Shown: positions 18,514 to 28,575 of the stretch, piece after piece
Layout of the letters: the number at the start of each line of letters is the position of its first letter
How positions within the stretch are numbered: position 1 is the stretch's first letter
Source: Paracoccus yibinensis
GTDB lineage: Bacteria; Pseudomonadota; Alphaproteobacteria; Rhodobacterales; Rhodobacteraceae
Length of the DNA: 64,000 nucleotides
Assembly (NCBI RefSeq): GCF_030846195.1
Contig: NZ_JAVCWH010000001.1
Coordinates: 434,001 to 498,000, forward strand
Reading direction: 5' to 3'
Program-made: the position numbers and the translations under genes
The notes under the pieces: generated by a model
What the model was told of the DNA's origin: nothing
Seen by the model: the letters and a program-made list of their open reading frames with translations, nothing else
The model's database searches: none

Positions 18514-19905
18514 CTACTTGCCCATCAGCATTTCGTCCTCGGCACGCATCCCGCCGACGACGCCCAAGGACTTCAGCTTGCGATGCAGGGCGCTGCGTTC
18601 CATTCCCACAAACTGCGCGGTGCGGCTGATGTTGCCCCCGAAGCGGTTGATCTGGGCCACCAGGTATTCGCGTTCGAACATCTCGCGCGCCTCGCGCAGC
18701 GCCATTGCGGTGATCTGCGGGCCAAGCGCCAGGGCATCGCTGTTGTCCGGCGTGGCGCCCTGCGGTTCCAGTTCGGCGGGCTGGATGGGGCCGCTGCTTT
18801 CGGCCAGGATCAGCACCCGCTCGATCACGTTGCGCAATTGGCGGATATTGCCGGGCCAGCGCATCGACTGAAGCGCGGCCACAGTTTCCTCGGGCAATTC
18901 GCGCGGGGTCAGCCCCTGGTGACGCTGGAAGCCGTCGATGAAGTGGCGAGCCAGCACCGCGATGTCGTCGCGCCGTTCCACCAGCGAGGGGACGGCGACC
19001 GGCACGACGTTGAGACGGTCGTAAAGCTCCTGCCTGAACCGCCCCGCCGCGATTTCCGCAGGCAGGTCGCGGTTGGTCGAGGAGATCACCCGCAAATCCA
19101 CCCGCACCCGGTCCGCGCCCCCTGCCCGCACGAACTGCTGCTCGGTCAGGACGCGCAAAATTTTGGGTTGAGTTCCCAAGGGCATGTCGCCCACTTCGTC
19201 GAAATAGATGACGCCGCCATGGGCCTGTTCCAGAAGGCCGGGTTCGATCCCGCGTTCGGGCGTCTCGCGGCCGAACAGCACCTCCTCCATCCGTTCCGGC
19301 TCGATGGTGGCGCAAGGCACGGTGATGAAGGGCGCATTGCTGCGCGGGCTGTGGGCGTGGATATAGCGGGCGGCCATCTCCTTGCCGGTCCCCGGCTCGC
19401 CTGCCAGCATCACGCGGCCGTTGGATTTCGCCACCTTGTCCAGCGCATCGCGCAGCCGCTTGAAGGCGACCGAATTGCCCAGCATCTCGGCCGCGCGATC
19501 ACCGCCCCGGCGCAGGGTGCTGTTTTCCCGGCGCAAGCGGCTGGTCTCCATCGCGCGGTTCACCACCACCATCAACTGGTCAATGTTGAACGGCTTTTCG
19601 ATAAAGTCATAGGCGCCCTGCTTGATCGCCGCCACCGCGATCTCGATATTGCCGTGCCCGGATATGATGATCACGGGCACGTCCGGGTTGTTGCGCTTGA
19701 CCTGTTTCAGGATATCGATCCCGTCCATCCGGCTGTCCTTCAGCCAGATGTCCAGGACCATCAGCGCGGGCTGGCGGTCGTTCAGGGCCGCCAGCGCCTC
19801 GTCCGAGTTCGCGGCAAGGCGCGTCTCGAACCCCTCGTCCTTCAGGATATCCGCGACCAGTTCGCGGATATCGCGTTCGTCGTCAACGATCAGGATATCG
19901 CTCAT
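18514..19905 (-). CDS. ntrX: Nitrogen/redox response regulator NtrX
   Basis: A 463-residue response regulator with a receiver domain (ILIVDDERDIRELVADIL, phospho-acceptor in LMVLDIWLKD), an AAA+ domain (Walker A GEPGTGKEMAARYIH, Walker B VIYFDEVGD) and a C-terminal Fis-type helix-turn-helix (ISRTAQFVGMERSALHRKL). The AAA+ stretch where enhancer-binding proteins carry GAFTGA reads LFGRETPERGIEPG instead, so direct sigma-54 activation is doubtful. It is translationally coupled to ntrY by a 4-base overlap. In relatives NtrYX controls nitrogen metabolism, respiration genes and envelope functions. Confidence 0.93.
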   Translation of the reverse strand: MSDILIVDDERDIRELVADILKDEGFETRLAANSDEALAALNDRQPALMVLDIWLKDSRMDGIDILKQVKRNNPDVPVIIISGHGNIEIAVAAIKQGAYDFIEKPFNIDQLMVVVNRAMETSRLRRENSTLRRGGDRAAEMLGNSVAFKRLRDALDKVAKSNGRVMLAGEPGTGKEMAARYIHAHSPRSNAPFITVPCATIEPERMEEVLFGRETPERGIEPGLLEQAHGGVIYFDEVGDMPLGTQPKILRVLTEQQFVRAGGADRVRVDLRVISSTNRDLPAEIAAGRFRQELYDRLNVVPVAVPSLVERRDDIAVLARHFIDGFQRHQGLTPRELPEETVAALQSMRWPGNIRQLRNVIERVLILAESSGPIQPAELEPQGATPDNSDALALGPQITAMALREAREMFEREYLVAQINRFGGNISRTAQFVGMERSALHRKLKSLGVVGGMRAEDEMLMGK

Positions 19906-22166
19906 ATCGGTGCTGCCTCATCTTCTTTTGTTTTTGTCTTGCGTTGCGCGCCGCGCACGGGATGGCGTTCCCGCGGCAGGCGAATTTCGGCCATGGCGCC
20001 CTGGCCGCCGGGGCCGTCCGACAGGGACAGGCTGCCGCCGTGTTCCTCGACGATCTTTTTGACGATGGGCAGGCCAAGGCCGGTGCCGCTGGCCTTCATG
20101 GTCACATAGGGCTCGAACAAGCGCGACCGGTCGGCCGGCAGGCCGGGGCCGTTGTCGGTGATGCGGACCGTCACCGCGTCGTGGTCGGCCTGCATCGAAA
20201 CAGTGACCTGCGCAGCCCAGCCATCGGGAGGGTTTTCACGTGTTTCCTCAACCGCCTCGCCGGCATTCTTGATCAGGTTCGTGAAGGCCTGCCGCAGCAT
20301 CCCGGCATCGCAGTCCACGATCACCGGCTGGTCGGGAATATGCGTTGCCAAGGCGCCTTGCAGCGCGTCCTGCTGCAACAGCGTCACCTCTCGCAGCAGG
20401 GCGGCCAGATCGATCTCGGCGCGGTCGGGTTCCGGCATCCGGGCAAAGCGGCTGAATTCGTCCACGATCCGGCGCAGGTCGCCGGTCTGGCGGATGATGA
20501 CGTCGGTGTACTGGTCCAGTGACGCCTTGTCCTCGGGCGTGGCCAGCTTGCCGAACTTGCGGCGCAGGCGTTCGGCGGACAGCTGGATCGGCGTCAGGGG
20601 GTTCTTGATCTCGTGTGCCACGCGCCGCGCCACGTCGCCCCAGGCGGCCATGCGCTGCGCGGTCACGAGTTCCGTCACGTCGTCGAAAGCCACGACATAG
20701 CCTTCCAGGTCACCGTCGGTGCCGCGCCGGACGGCCATGCGCACCAGCAGGCTTTCCACCCGGCCCTCGCGCATCAGCCGCACCTCGTCCTGAACGGTTT
20801 CCGCGACCGAAGCCGACAGGCGGTCGAACAGCGGCGCGAACTCGGGCACCGCCTCGGACAGCAGCGCGTCGATGTCGCGTTTCGGATCCAGCCCCAGCAG
20901 CTTGCTGGCGGACCGGTTCACGAAGTCGATCTCGCCCGCCGCATCCAGCCCGATCACGCCCGAGGTGACAGACGACAGCACGTTGTCGAACAACCTGCGC
21001 TGTTCGTCGCTGACGCGATAGCTGTCGATCAGTTCCTCTCGCTGTGTCTTGAGTTGCCGGGTCATGCGGTTGAAGGACTGTCCCAGCGTCTGGATCTCGT
21101 CCCCCGTGTCGGGTTCGGGCACCTGGACGTCCAGGTTGCCGTGGCCCACCTGCTCGCTGGCCTGCGCCAGAAGCCCGATGGGTCGCGACAGGCGGCTGGC
21201 AAACCACAGGCCCAGCAGCACGGCGGCCGCGACCAGCAGCAGCGCAAAGGCAAGATAAACCAGCGAGAATTCAAACAGCACCTGGCTGCGCGTCTGTTCC
21301 AGCTGGCGATAGCTGCCGACCGTCGCGCGCGTGTCGTCCACAAGGCCCAGCAAGGCGCCGTCCACGTCGCGCGTCACATAAAGATAGCGGTCGGCCAGCG
21401 GCGGCAGGGCGACAAGGGCGCGGAACTCGTTGTTCTGCCAATCCTCGATCAGCACGACGCCTTCGGTCTGGGCGCGGTCCAGATCGCTGCTGGTCGGGGC
21501 TTCATACCAGAACAGATAGGACCGTTCGCCCCGCGCGCGGATCTCTCCGTTGCCGTTGATGACATAGGCTTCGCGCAAGCCCCGCTGGATCAGCGCCTGC
21601 CCCTGCCCCAGCAGCAGCCGCAATTCGCCGTCGTCGATCAGCGGATTGGCCCGACCCGCCTGGGTCAGCACGCTGGCCAGGGCGCGGGCATCCTCGGTCA
21701 GGTCGCGGCGATGTTCCTCCTGATAGGCTTCGGCGGCGGCCTGAGAGGTCGTGACGACCTGCTGCACCCGGCCCGAGAACCAGCCTTCCAGCCCGATATT
21801 GACCAGGAAGCCCGCGAACAGCGCGACCAGCACGGTGGGCACAAGGGCCAAGCCCGCGAAGATCAGCACCAGCCGGGCGTGCAGCCGCGATCCGGCGGCG
21901 GTCTTGCGGCGCGCGGTGATCAGGCGCGCCATTCGCAAGACGATGATGCCGATCAGCACGATCAGATAGGCCAGATCCAGCAGCAGGATCAGCCGCAGCA
22001 TCCGGCTTTCGGCGCCCTGGGCCAGCGGGCCAAGCACCGTCATGGTCGCGCCCGCCAGAAGAATGCCCAAGGCCAGGATCGCCACGGCCATTCCCCCGCG
22101 CCAGCGACGCGGCAGCTTGATCCTTGCGAGCCTGTCCCAGCTCAGCCCTGATGCGGCGCCTGCCAT
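19902..22166 (-). CDS. ntrY: Sensor histidine kinase NtrY
   Basis: A membrane histidine kinase of about 754 residues. The N-terminal region has several membrane segments (GMAVAILALGILLAGATMTV, LILLLDLAYLIVLIGIIVL, LVLIFAGLALVPTVLVALFA) and a periplasmic sensor portion, closed by another helix and a HAMP domain. A PAS domain follows (VIGLDAAGEIDFVNRSASKL), then the H box RVAHEIKNPLTPIQLSAERL and the ATPase boxes (LIKNAGEAV, DNGPGLP, GTGLGLPIV). ATG at 22166 behind GTGGGGGCT is preferred to a GTG three codons earlier. It overlaps ntrX, its cognate regulator. Confidence 0.92.
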   Translation of the reverse strand: MAGAASGLSWDRLARIKLPRRWRGGMAVAILALGILLAGATMTVLGPLAQGAESRMLRLILLLDLAYLIVLIGIIVLRMARLITARRKTAAGSRLHARLVLIFAGLALVPTVLVALFAGFLVNIGLEGWFSGRVQQVVTTSQAAAEAYQEEHRRDLTEDARALASVLTQAGRANPLIDDGELRLLLGQGQALIQRGLREAYVINGNGEIRARGERSYLFWYEAPTSSDLDRAQTEGVVLIEDWQNNEFRALVALPPLADRYLYVTRDVDGALLGLVDDTRATVGSYRQLEQTRSQVLFEFSLVYLAFALLLVAAAVLLGLWFASRLSRPIGLLAQASEQVGHGNLDVQVPEPDTGDEIQTLGQSFNRMTRQLKTQREELIDSYRVSDEQRRLFDNVLSSVTSGVIGLDAAGEIDFVNRSASKLLGLDPKRDIDALLSEAVPEFAPLFDRLSASVAETVQDEVRLMREGRVESLLVRMAVRRGTDGDLEGYVVAFDDVTELVTAQRMAAWGDVARRVAHEIKNPLTPIQLSAERLRRKFGKLATPEDKASLDQYTDVIIRQTGDLRRIVDEFSRFARMPEPDRAEIDLAALLREVTLLQQDALQGALATHIPDQPVIVDCDAGMLRQAFTNLIKNAGEAVEETRENPPDGWAAQVTVSMQADHDAVTVRITDNGPGLPADRSRLFEPYVTMKASGTGLGLPIVKKIVEEHGGSLSLSDGPGGQGAMAEIRLPRERHPVRGAQRKTKTKEDEAAPI

Positions 22167-22238
22167 AGCCCCCACTTGCCGTCTTTTGCGGCTTTCTGTT
22201 GCAGCGCCGATACGGCTGGCACTGCCCCTGTGGCGGTT

Positions 22239-23696
22239 TTACATCAGTTTGCGGCGGCGTGTCACCTCGATATTCAGCTCGGTCAGCTTCTTGCGCAGGG
22301 TATTGCGGTTTATTCCCAGAAGGTCGGCGCATCTCAGCTGATTGCCGCCAGTGGCATCCAGAGCCACCTGAAGCAGCGGGCGTTCGATTTCGCGCAGGAT
22401 GCGGTCGTAAAGTCCCGGAGGCGGCAGGCTGTCGCCGTGCAGGTCGAAATAGCGTTGCAGATGCGCCTCGACCGAATCCGACAGGGGACCGTTGCCGCTG
22501 CCAAGATGGAAGCCGCCGGGCAGCCCTGCGTCATTCGCAACCGGCGTGACCGGCATCGGAACGGCGGCAATGGGAACCGCGCGGCCGCCGCCTTGCTGGC
22601 TCAGCGCCTCGCGCATCTCAGGGGCGGTGATGGTGGTGCCGCTGGCGGTCAGGGCCAGGCGGCGCATCATGTTTTCCAGTTCCCGCACGTTGCCGGGAAA
22701 GGCATGGGCGCGCAGAAGGCTGGCCGCATCGTCGCCCAGCGTCCGGTCCGGCAAGCCCTGCGTGGCGGCGCGCGCCAGAAGGTGACCCGCCAGCGGCAGG
22801 ATGTCATCGACGCGCGCGCGCAACGGCGGCACGGTCACGGTCACGCCCGCCAGCCGGTAATACAGATCCGATCGCAGCCGTCCCGAGGCGACATCGGCCT
22901 GGGGATCCGGCCCGGTGGTCGCCACGATGCGGGGAGCCATGGCGCGGTCGGGACCGCTTTCCATGGATTCGATCAGTCCGATCAGCCGGGCCTGGGCCGC
23001 CGGATCGAAGCCTGCCGGGTTCTCGACGACGATCGTGCCGCCGCGCGCCTTGTCGGCGGCGCGGATGATCGCCTCCTCGCCCGCATCGGCCGAGGTCAGG
23101 ATCGCGATGCCGTTGTCGCGGCGGTCGGACAGTTCGTGGAAGGATCGCGCGATGGTGGTCTTGCCTACGCCCGGCTCGCCCGCGATCAGGACCGGCAGGT
23201 CGGCGTTCAGCACGCGGGCCACCATGCGGAACAGCGCCTGCATGGCGGGTGCATGGCCGATCAGCGGCATGGCCGGATCGGCTGCGGGACGCGGCGCGGG
23301 AACCGCGTCGGGCGTGTGGTCGGACCTGCGCGGGCGGCGCGACAGGGCCTGGTTGGCCTTGGTCATCAGGTCCGGCAGATCGAAGGGCTTGGGCAGGTAT
23401 TCGAAGGCCTCGGCCTCGGTCGCGCGGATGGCGGTGACGATGGTGTTCTGGGCGGAAATCACGATGACCGGCAGGTCGGGGCGCGCCTCGCGGATGGCGG
23501 GGATGCGGTCGATGCCGTTGCCGTCGGGCATCATCACGTCGGTGATGACCAGATCGCCGCGGCCTTCCTCGACCCATCTGGACAGCTGCGCCAGGCTGCC
23601 GGTGGCATGGACCCGGCAGCCCGCGCGGGTCAGCGCCTGTGTCAGCACCGTGCGGATGGTGCGGTCGTCGTCAGCGATCAGAACGGTTCCGTCCAT
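22239..23696 (-). CDS. ntrC: Nitrogen regulator NtrC lacking the sigma-54 contact loop
   Basis: A 485-residue response regulator: receiver (VLIADDDRTIRTVLTQAL, phospho-Asp in DLVITDVMMPDG), central AAA+ domain (Walker A GEPGVGKTTIARSF), and a C-terminal Fis HTH (GNQLRCADLLGINRNTLRKK). Between Walker A and Walker B the sequence passes through ILTSADAGEEAIIRAADKA with no GAFTGA loop and is shorter than in enteric NtrC. This is the hallmark of Rhodobacter capsulatus NtrC, known to activate the housekeeping polymerase rather than sigma-54 polymerase. The gene follows ntrB by 11 bases in the dusB-ntrB-ntrC operon and likely controls glutamine synthetase, ammonium transport and similar targets. Confidence 0.93.
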   Translation of the reverse strand: MDGTVLIADDDRTIRTVLTQALTRAGCRVHATGSLAQLSRWVEEGRGDLVITDVMMPDGNGIDRIPAIREARPDLPVIVISAQNTIVTAIRATEAEAFEYLPKPFDLPDLMTKANQALSRRPRRSDHTPDAVPAPRPAADPAMPLIGHAPAMQALFRMVARVLNADLPVLIAGEPGVGKTTIARSFHELSDRRDNGIAILTSADAGEEAIIRAADKARGGTIVVENPAGFDPAAQARLIGLIESMESGPDRAMAPRIVATTGPDPQADVASGRLRSDLYYRLAGVTVTVPPLRARVDDILPLAGHLLARAATQGLPDRTLGDDAASLLRAHAFPGNVRELENMMRRLALTASGTTITAPEMREALSQQGGGRAVPIAAVPMPVTPVANDAGLPGGFHLGSGNGPLSDSVEAHLQRYFDLHGDSLPPPGLYDRILREIERPLLQVALDATGGNQLRCADLLGINRNTLRKKLTELNIEVTRRRKLM

Positions 23697-23707
23697 GGCG
23701 TCGGTCC

Positions 23708-24826
23708 TTATGCCTTGGGCAATGATATGCGGAAAACGGTGCGGCCGGGGCGAGAATCCACGCGGATCAGCGCGCCGTGGTCGGTGATGATCTTGCTGAC
23801 AAGCGCCAGGCCCAGACCGGTGCCGTTCTCGCGGCCCGACACGAAGGGCTCGAAAATCTGGTCGGCGATGGCAGGCGGCAGGCCGGGGCCGTTGTCCTCG
23901 ATCTCGATCTGCAGGGGCAAGGGGCGGCCAGTGGGGTCGGCGTCGTCGGGCGGCAGGCGCAGGGCGTGGTCATAGAAGCTGCGCAGCCGGATCATCGGCT
24001 GGTCGGTGTCCTTCAGGGCCTGGGCCGCGTTCTTGACAAGGTTCAGGCAGACTTGGGTCAGCTGGTCGCCATCGGCCAGGGCGTCGGGCAAGGACGGGTC
24101 GTATTCCGCGACGATGCCGGTCTTCTTGGCAAAGCCCACGGCGGCCGACCGGCGCACCTTTTCCAATATGTCATGGACGTTGATCGCCCGCAGGTTGGGG
24201 GCCGAGGTGTCCCCGAAGCGTTCCACCTGTTCCAGCAGGGACACGATGCGCTTGGATTCGCTGACGATCATTTCGGCCATTTCGCGATCATCGGGGGATG
24301 CGTTCATGCCGATCAGTTGCGCGGCCCCACGGATGCCCGCCAGGGGGTTCTTGATCTCGTGCGCCAACATCTCGGCCATGCCAATGGCGCTGCGGGCGGC
24401 GGTGCGCACCGCGCGGGTCTGGTTATGCAGCCCCGTCTCATCCTGGGGGACCAGCAACAGCGTCACCGCCCCGCCAACATCGCCTGCAGGACTAGCATGG
24501 ACCGCGGCGCGGCGATCCTGGTGGCCCCCCGCGCGGTCGCCGATCTCGAACCGGATGCCGGGATGATACAGCGCCTCGTCCCCTGCGATCACCCGACCGA
24601 TCAACGGCGCAAGCGACGGCTGGATGCGCAGCCGCGTTCCCATCTCGTCCCCCTCCAGCACCCGTCCCAAGGTCGAGTTGCGCGACATGTTGAGCCAGAT
24701 TTCCGCCGCATTGTTCATCGCAGCCACGCGGCCCTTGCTGTCCAGCACAAGGGCGGGCAGCGGCAACGCCTCCCATCCCGGACCGGGCTGCACCTCGTCA
24801 AAGCCGGCGGGACTGCGCCGCGTCAT
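23708..24826 (-). CDS. ntrB: Nitrogen sensor histidine kinase NtrB
   Basis: A 372-residue soluble histidine kinase/phosphatase that controls NtrC under the influence of PII proteins. A PAS-like N-terminal domain (LPALVLDSKGRVAAMNNAAE) is followed by the H box MLAHEIKNPLAGIRGAAQLI and the catalytic boxes LNLVKNAAQAL, DNGPGLP and GTGLGLALV. There is no membrane segment, as expected for NtrB. The start overlaps the dusB stop by 4 bases, indicating coupled translation. Confidence 0.94.
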   Translation of the reverse strand: MTRRSPAGFDEVQPGPGWEALPLPALVLDSKGRVAAMNNAAEIWLNMSRNSTLGRVLEGDEMGTRLRIQPSLAPLIGRVIAGDEALYHPGIRFEIGDRAGGHQDRRAAVHASPAGDVGGAVTLLLVPQDETGLHNQTRAVRTAARSAIGMAEMLAHEIKNPLAGIRGAAQLIGMNASPDDREMAEMIVSESKRIVSLLEQVERFGDTSAPNLRAINVHDILEKVRRSAAVGFAKKTGIVAEYDPSLPDALADGDQLTQVCLNLVKNAAQALKDTDQPMIRLRSFYDHALRLPPDDADPTGRPLPLQIEIEDNGPGLPPAIADQIFEPFVSGRENGTGLGLALVSKIITDHGALIRVDSRPGRTVFRISLPKA

Positions 24827-25821
24827 GCGGCCTCCTGTGCATCGGCAAAAGCCAAGCGGATCAGGGCCAGCGTTTCGGCGGGGCTGTCCGCACGCAGCAT
24901 CCGGTCGCGCAGCGGTGCGCCGTTCGCGTCCGCATACCAGCCGAGGTGCTTGCGGGCGACGCGCAGGCCCAGATCGGTGCCATAGAAGTCCAGGATATCC
25001 TCGTAATGTTCGGCCACTGCATCCGCCAGGGCGGCGCCCTGAGGCACGACGGGCGCGGGGCTTCCCACCAGGTCATGCGCGATCCGGGCCAGCCGCCAGG
25101 GCGCGCCCTGTGCCCCGCGCCCCACCATCACCGCATCCGCACCCGATGCCGCAAGCGCCGCGCGGGCCGATGCCGCATCCACCACATCGCCGTTGGCGAC
25201 CAGCGGCGGGCGCCCTGGCAGGTTCGCCACCGCGCGGATCCGCGTCCAGTCGGCCTGCCCCTTGTAGAACTGCGCGCGCGTCCGGCCATGCACGGTCAGC
25301 ATCCTGACGCCCGCATCCGTGGCACGCCGCGCCAGTTCCGGCGCGTTCAGGCAATCCTCGTCCCAGCCAAGCCGCATCTTCAGCGTGACGGGCACGCTAA
25401 CGGCACCCACCACCGCGTCGATCAGCGTCAGCGCATGATCCAGATCGCGCATCAGCGCGGCACCCGACAACCCGCCCGTCACCTTCTTGGCCGGGCAACC
25501 CATGTTGATGTCGATGATCCGCGCGCCCATTCCTTCGACAATGCGGGCCGTTTCCGCCATCGGCGCGGCCTCGCGCCCCGCGATCTGGACGCTGACGGGC
25601 AGCGCGCCCTCGGTCAGCGCCTTGGCCCGGACGGATGCGCGGGTGGACGGGCGCGGCGTCACCATCTCGGTCGAGGCGACCATCTCGCTGACCATCAGGC
25701 CCGCGCCATGCCGTGCAACGGCGCGGCGAAAGGGCAGATCGGTAATTCCCGCCATGGGCGCAAGAAACACCGGCGGACCAAGCCGCGTGTCGCCAAGAAT
25801 GATCGGATCGCCAAATGCCAT
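24823..25821 (-). CDS. dusB: tRNA-dihydrouridine synthase DusB (NifR3)
   Basis: A 332-residue FMN enzyme reducing uridines in tRNA. FMN-barrel signatures are FLAPMAGITDLPFRR near the N terminus, DINMGCPAKKVTGG with the catalytic cysteine, LTVHGRTRAQFYKG, VANGDVVDAASA, and VMVGRGAQGAPW. The start at 25821 (MAFGDPIILG) is chosen because the longer frame adds 34 unconserved residues and AAGGAACAGGAC lies in front. It heads the dusB-ntrB-ntrC operon, the nifR3-ntrBC arrangement of Rhodobacter. Confidence 0.94.
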   Translation of the reverse strand: MAFGDPIILGDTRLGPPVFLAPMAGITDLPFRRAVARHGAGLMVSEMVASTEMVTPRPSTRASVRAKALTEGALPVSVQIAGREAAPMAETARIVEGMGARIIDINMGCPAKKVTGGLSGAALMRDLDHALTLIDAVVGAVSVPVTLKMRLGWDEDCLNAPELARRATDAGVRMLTVHGRTRAQFYKGQADWTRIRAVANLPGRPPLVANGDVVDAASARAALAASGADAVMVGRGAQGAPWRLARIAHDLVGSPAPVVPQGAALADAVAEHYEDILDFYGTDLGLRVARKHLGWYADANGAPLRDRMLRADSPAETLALIRLAFADAQEAA

Positions 25822-26051
25822 GTCCTGTTCCTTCGCCTTGCGCCGGACCGGCCGCAAGATTGCGCCTTGGGCCCGATATGCCCGATAAACGGTCATCTGT
25901 CTTGTTGCCTTGATCTGCGGCATGGTGCCTGTTTTACAGGCAATGCCGGTCTGGGACAGGATGTCGTCAAGATCCCATCCAACTGTCGCAATCCAGATGG
26001 CCTTCGGCCCGGTCAGATGTTTAGATGAGGGCCGAAATGCAAGGGGGACAC

Positions 26052-27434
26052 ATGTTCCTGTCAGTCTTTGACCTGTTCAAGGTGGGTGTCGGCCCGTCGT
26101 CGTCCCATACCATGGGGCCGATGGTGGCCGGTGCGCGCTTTCTGGACGAATTGCGCCAGCAGCCCTTCAAGGCACACGGATTGCGCGCCAGCCTGCACGG
26201 CAGCCTTGCCTTTACCGGCAAGGGCCATGCGACCGACCGGGCGACGATCCTGGGCCTTGCTGGCTTTGTCCCCGCCACCCTGGATGCCGAGGCGGCCGAA
26301 GCGGCGCTTGCGGCCAATCGTGAGACCAAGCTTCTGTCGCCCGAGGGGCTTGGCGATCTGGTCTTCGATCCCGACCGAGATCTGCGCTTCGACTTCGACC
26401 ACGCCCTGCCTGGCCATGCCAACGGCATGACGCTGTCGGCCACGGACGCGCAGGGCGACGTGATCTTCCACCGCATCTATTATTCCATCGGCGGCGGCTT
26501 CGTGCTGACCGACGAGGAACTGGCAAACAAGGGCAATGAAAAGCGCAGCGACGACGCGCCCGCCGTGCCCTATCCCTTCGCGTCCGCCGCCGAGATGCTG
26601 GCGATGGCCGCGTCCTCGGGCAAGTCAATCGCCCGGATGAAGCATGACAACGAACGCGTGTATCGCAGTGATGCCGAGATCCGCGAGGGGCTGATGCGGA
26701 TCTGGCAGGTGATGCGCGACTGCATGGACCGGGGGCTGACCAGCGACGGGATCCTGCCCGGCGGGCTGTCGGTCAAGCGCCGGGCCAAGGCGATCCACGA
26801 AAAGCTGCTGGCCGAACGCGGCATGAACCTGACGGCGCCCCATGTCATCAACGACTGGATGTCCACCTATGCCATGGCCGTGAACGAGGAGAACGCGGCG
26901 GGCGGCCAAGTCGTGACCGCCCCCACCAACGGCGCGGCGGGCACGGTTCCCGCCGTGATCCGCTATTGGCTGGACCATGTGCCGGGTGCGTCGGAACGCG
27001 ATATTCCCGAATTCCTGCTGACCGCAGCCGCAATCGGCGGGCTGGTCAAGCACAATGCCAGCATCTCGGGCGCCGAGGCAGGCTGCCAGGCCGAGGTCGG
27101 CAGCGCCAGCGCCATGGCGGCGGCGGGCTTGGCCGCGGTTCTGGGCGGCACGCCGGAACAGGTGGAAAACGCGGCGGAAATCGCCCTGGAACATCACCTG
27201 GGCATGACCTGCGACCCGGTGCGCGGCTTGGTTCAGGTGCCCTGCATCGAGCGCAACGGCCTTGGCGCGATCAAGGCGGTCAGCGCGGCCAGCCTGGCGC
27301 TGCGCGGCGACGGCACCCATTTCGTGCCGCTGGACGCCGCAATCGAGACGATGCGCCAGACGGGGCGCGACATGTCGGACAAGTACAAGGAAACCTCGCT
27401 TGGGGGACTGGCGGTCAACGTCCCGAATTGTTGA
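26052..27434 (+). CDS. sdaA: L-serine ammonia-lyase (iron-sulfur, single chain)
   Basis: A 460-residue enzyme deaminating L-serine to pyruvate and ammonia. The N-terminal part carries [20 protein letters not shown], the family's phosphate/substrate loop. The C-terminal catalytic part has [20 protein letters not shown] and the cysteines expected to bind the catalytic 4Fe-4S cluster ([19 protein letters not shown], then [18 protein letters not shown]). Alpha and beta segments are fused, as in the usual proteobacterial form. The start at 26052 follows AAGGGGG and gives the conserved MFLSVFDL terminus. It is divergent from dusB with a 230-base gap. Confidence 0.95.
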   Translation: MFLSVFDLFKVGVGPSSSHTMGPMVAGARFLDELRQQPFKAHGLRASLHGSLAFTGKGHATDRATILGLAGFVPATLDAEAAEAALAANRETKLLSPEGLGDLVFDPDRDLRFDFDHALPGHANGMTLSATDAQGDVIFHRIYYSIGGGFVLTDEELANKGNEKRSDDAPAVPYPFASAAEMLAMAASSGKSIARMKHDNERVYRSDAEIREGLMRIWQVMRDCMDRGLTSDGILPGGLSVKRRAKAIHEKLLAERGMNLTAPHVINDWMSTYAMAVNEENAAGGQVVTAPTNGAAGTVPAVIRYWLDHVPGASERDIPEFLLTAAAIGGLVKHNASISGAEAGCQAEVGSASAMAAAGLAAVLGGTPEQVENAAEIALEHHLGMTCDPVRGLVQVPCIERNGLGAIKAVSAASLALRGDGTHFVPLDAAIETMRQTGRDMSDKYKETSLGGLAVNVPNC

Positions 27435-27538
27435 TCGGCCGGGGCGGCGGGCTGTTGCCACCAGTTACGGGCGTGCTTGTGCCTGAGTGCGGTGATTGTT
27501 AACGCTGGCGCGACAGTGATCCCAAAGAAGGCCGACCG

Positions 27539-28459
27539 ATGACCCCGCGTCTTGCACTCATCGCCCTGATGACCCTGCCTCTTGCTGCCTGCGACGGCGC
27601 GAACCTTCCCGGCCTCGGCCGTTCCGAGCCGCAGGTCCGGGGCCACCAGGGGCCGCCCGGCGTCTCGCCGCTGGAACAGCCCATCGAGACCGGGGGCGAG
27701 GCGCGGCCGGTGTCCACCGCCGAGGCCGCGACCTATAACACCGCCGCCTTCAGCGCGCGCGGGAACGAGCCGTTCTGGGCCGTCGATGCGGCGGGCAGCA
27801 CTGCGGTCTACAAGACGCCCGACAATCAGAACGGCCGCCCGATCCGGGTGAACCGCCTGAACTTCGCGCAGGGCGTGGAATATGTGGGCGTCCACGCCGG
27901 ACGTCCCTTCGTGCTGAACATCCGGGCGACCGAATGCCAGGACAGCATGTCGGGCCAGGATTTCCCGTTCACGGCACGGCTGACCGTTTCGGGCAGGACC
28001 GAAACCGGCTGCGCAGGTCCCGCATCGGCCGAGGTCGCCCAGGCCGTCGCCGCCACCCGCGCCCCTGCCCCGGCGGCACCGCGTCAAGCCACGCGCCCCG
28101 CCGCGACCCGTCCTGCGGCGGCCCCTGCGGCAGCGGCACCTGCCCCGGCCGAGGAAACGCCCGCCGCCGCGCCTGCCGCGACCCAGGCAGAACCGGAAAC
28201 GCCGACGCCGGCGCCTGCCGCCACCACTCCGGCACCGGCCTCCACGCCGGCCGCGCCTGCGCCTGCGGCGACGACCCCTGCGGCTCCTGCGGCCACCGCT
28301 CCGGCGTCCGAGGGCACGGCGGACCTGCCCCCCGCGCCCGAGGCGGATGCAGCACCGGCCACCCCGGCACCGGCAGCGACCCCTGCGCCGCGCCTGCCCC
28401 CCGCCCCGGCCGCGGCTGCGCCCGCCAGCGAACCGGCTGCCACCCCGCCCGCGGAATGA
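27539..28459 (+). CDS. COG3650-like lipoprotein with Ala/Pro/Thr tail
   Basis: A 306-residue predicted lipoprotein. The N terminus is a lipobox signal peptide (LALIALMTLPLAACDGA, cleavage before Cys19). Residues about 65-160 form one domain beginning FSARGNEPFWAVD and including VEYVGVHAGRPFVLNIRATE and ECQDSMSGQDFPFTARL, which resembles the COG3650/HslJ-associated lipoprotein domain. The last 140 residues are low-complexity Ala, Pro and Thr, probably disordered. Function unknown; an outer-membrane or periplasmic location is inferred. It precedes the yjbH gene by 116 bases. Confidence 0.75.
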   Translation: MTPRLALIALMTLPLAACDGANLPGLGRSEPQVRGHQGPPGVSPLEQPIETGGEARPVSTAEAATYNTAAFSARGNEPFWAVDAAGSTAVYKTPDNQNGRPIRVNRLNFAQGVEYVGVHAGRPFVLNIRATECQDSMSGQDFPFTARLTVSGRTETGCAGPASAEVAQAVAATRAPAPAAPRQATRPAATRPAAAPAAAAPAPAEETPAAAPAATQAEPETPTPAPAATTPAPASTPAAPAPAATTPAAPAATAPASEGTADLPPAPEADAAPATPAPAATPAPRLPPAPAAAAPASEPAATPPAE

Positions 28460-28575
28460 CGGCCTGACCGCCCTGCGGCATCCATGACGCATCTGGCCCT
28501 CCATGATGCGCCGACGGGATGCCAGCCGGGCGGTTTGCCCTTATGATCCGGTCCATGTTGAACGAGGACAAGCCG

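Noticed and set aside
15813-18629. A 938-codon plus-strand frame opposite trkH and trkA
   Set aside because: Antisense to two securely identified genes, with compositional bias and no domain.
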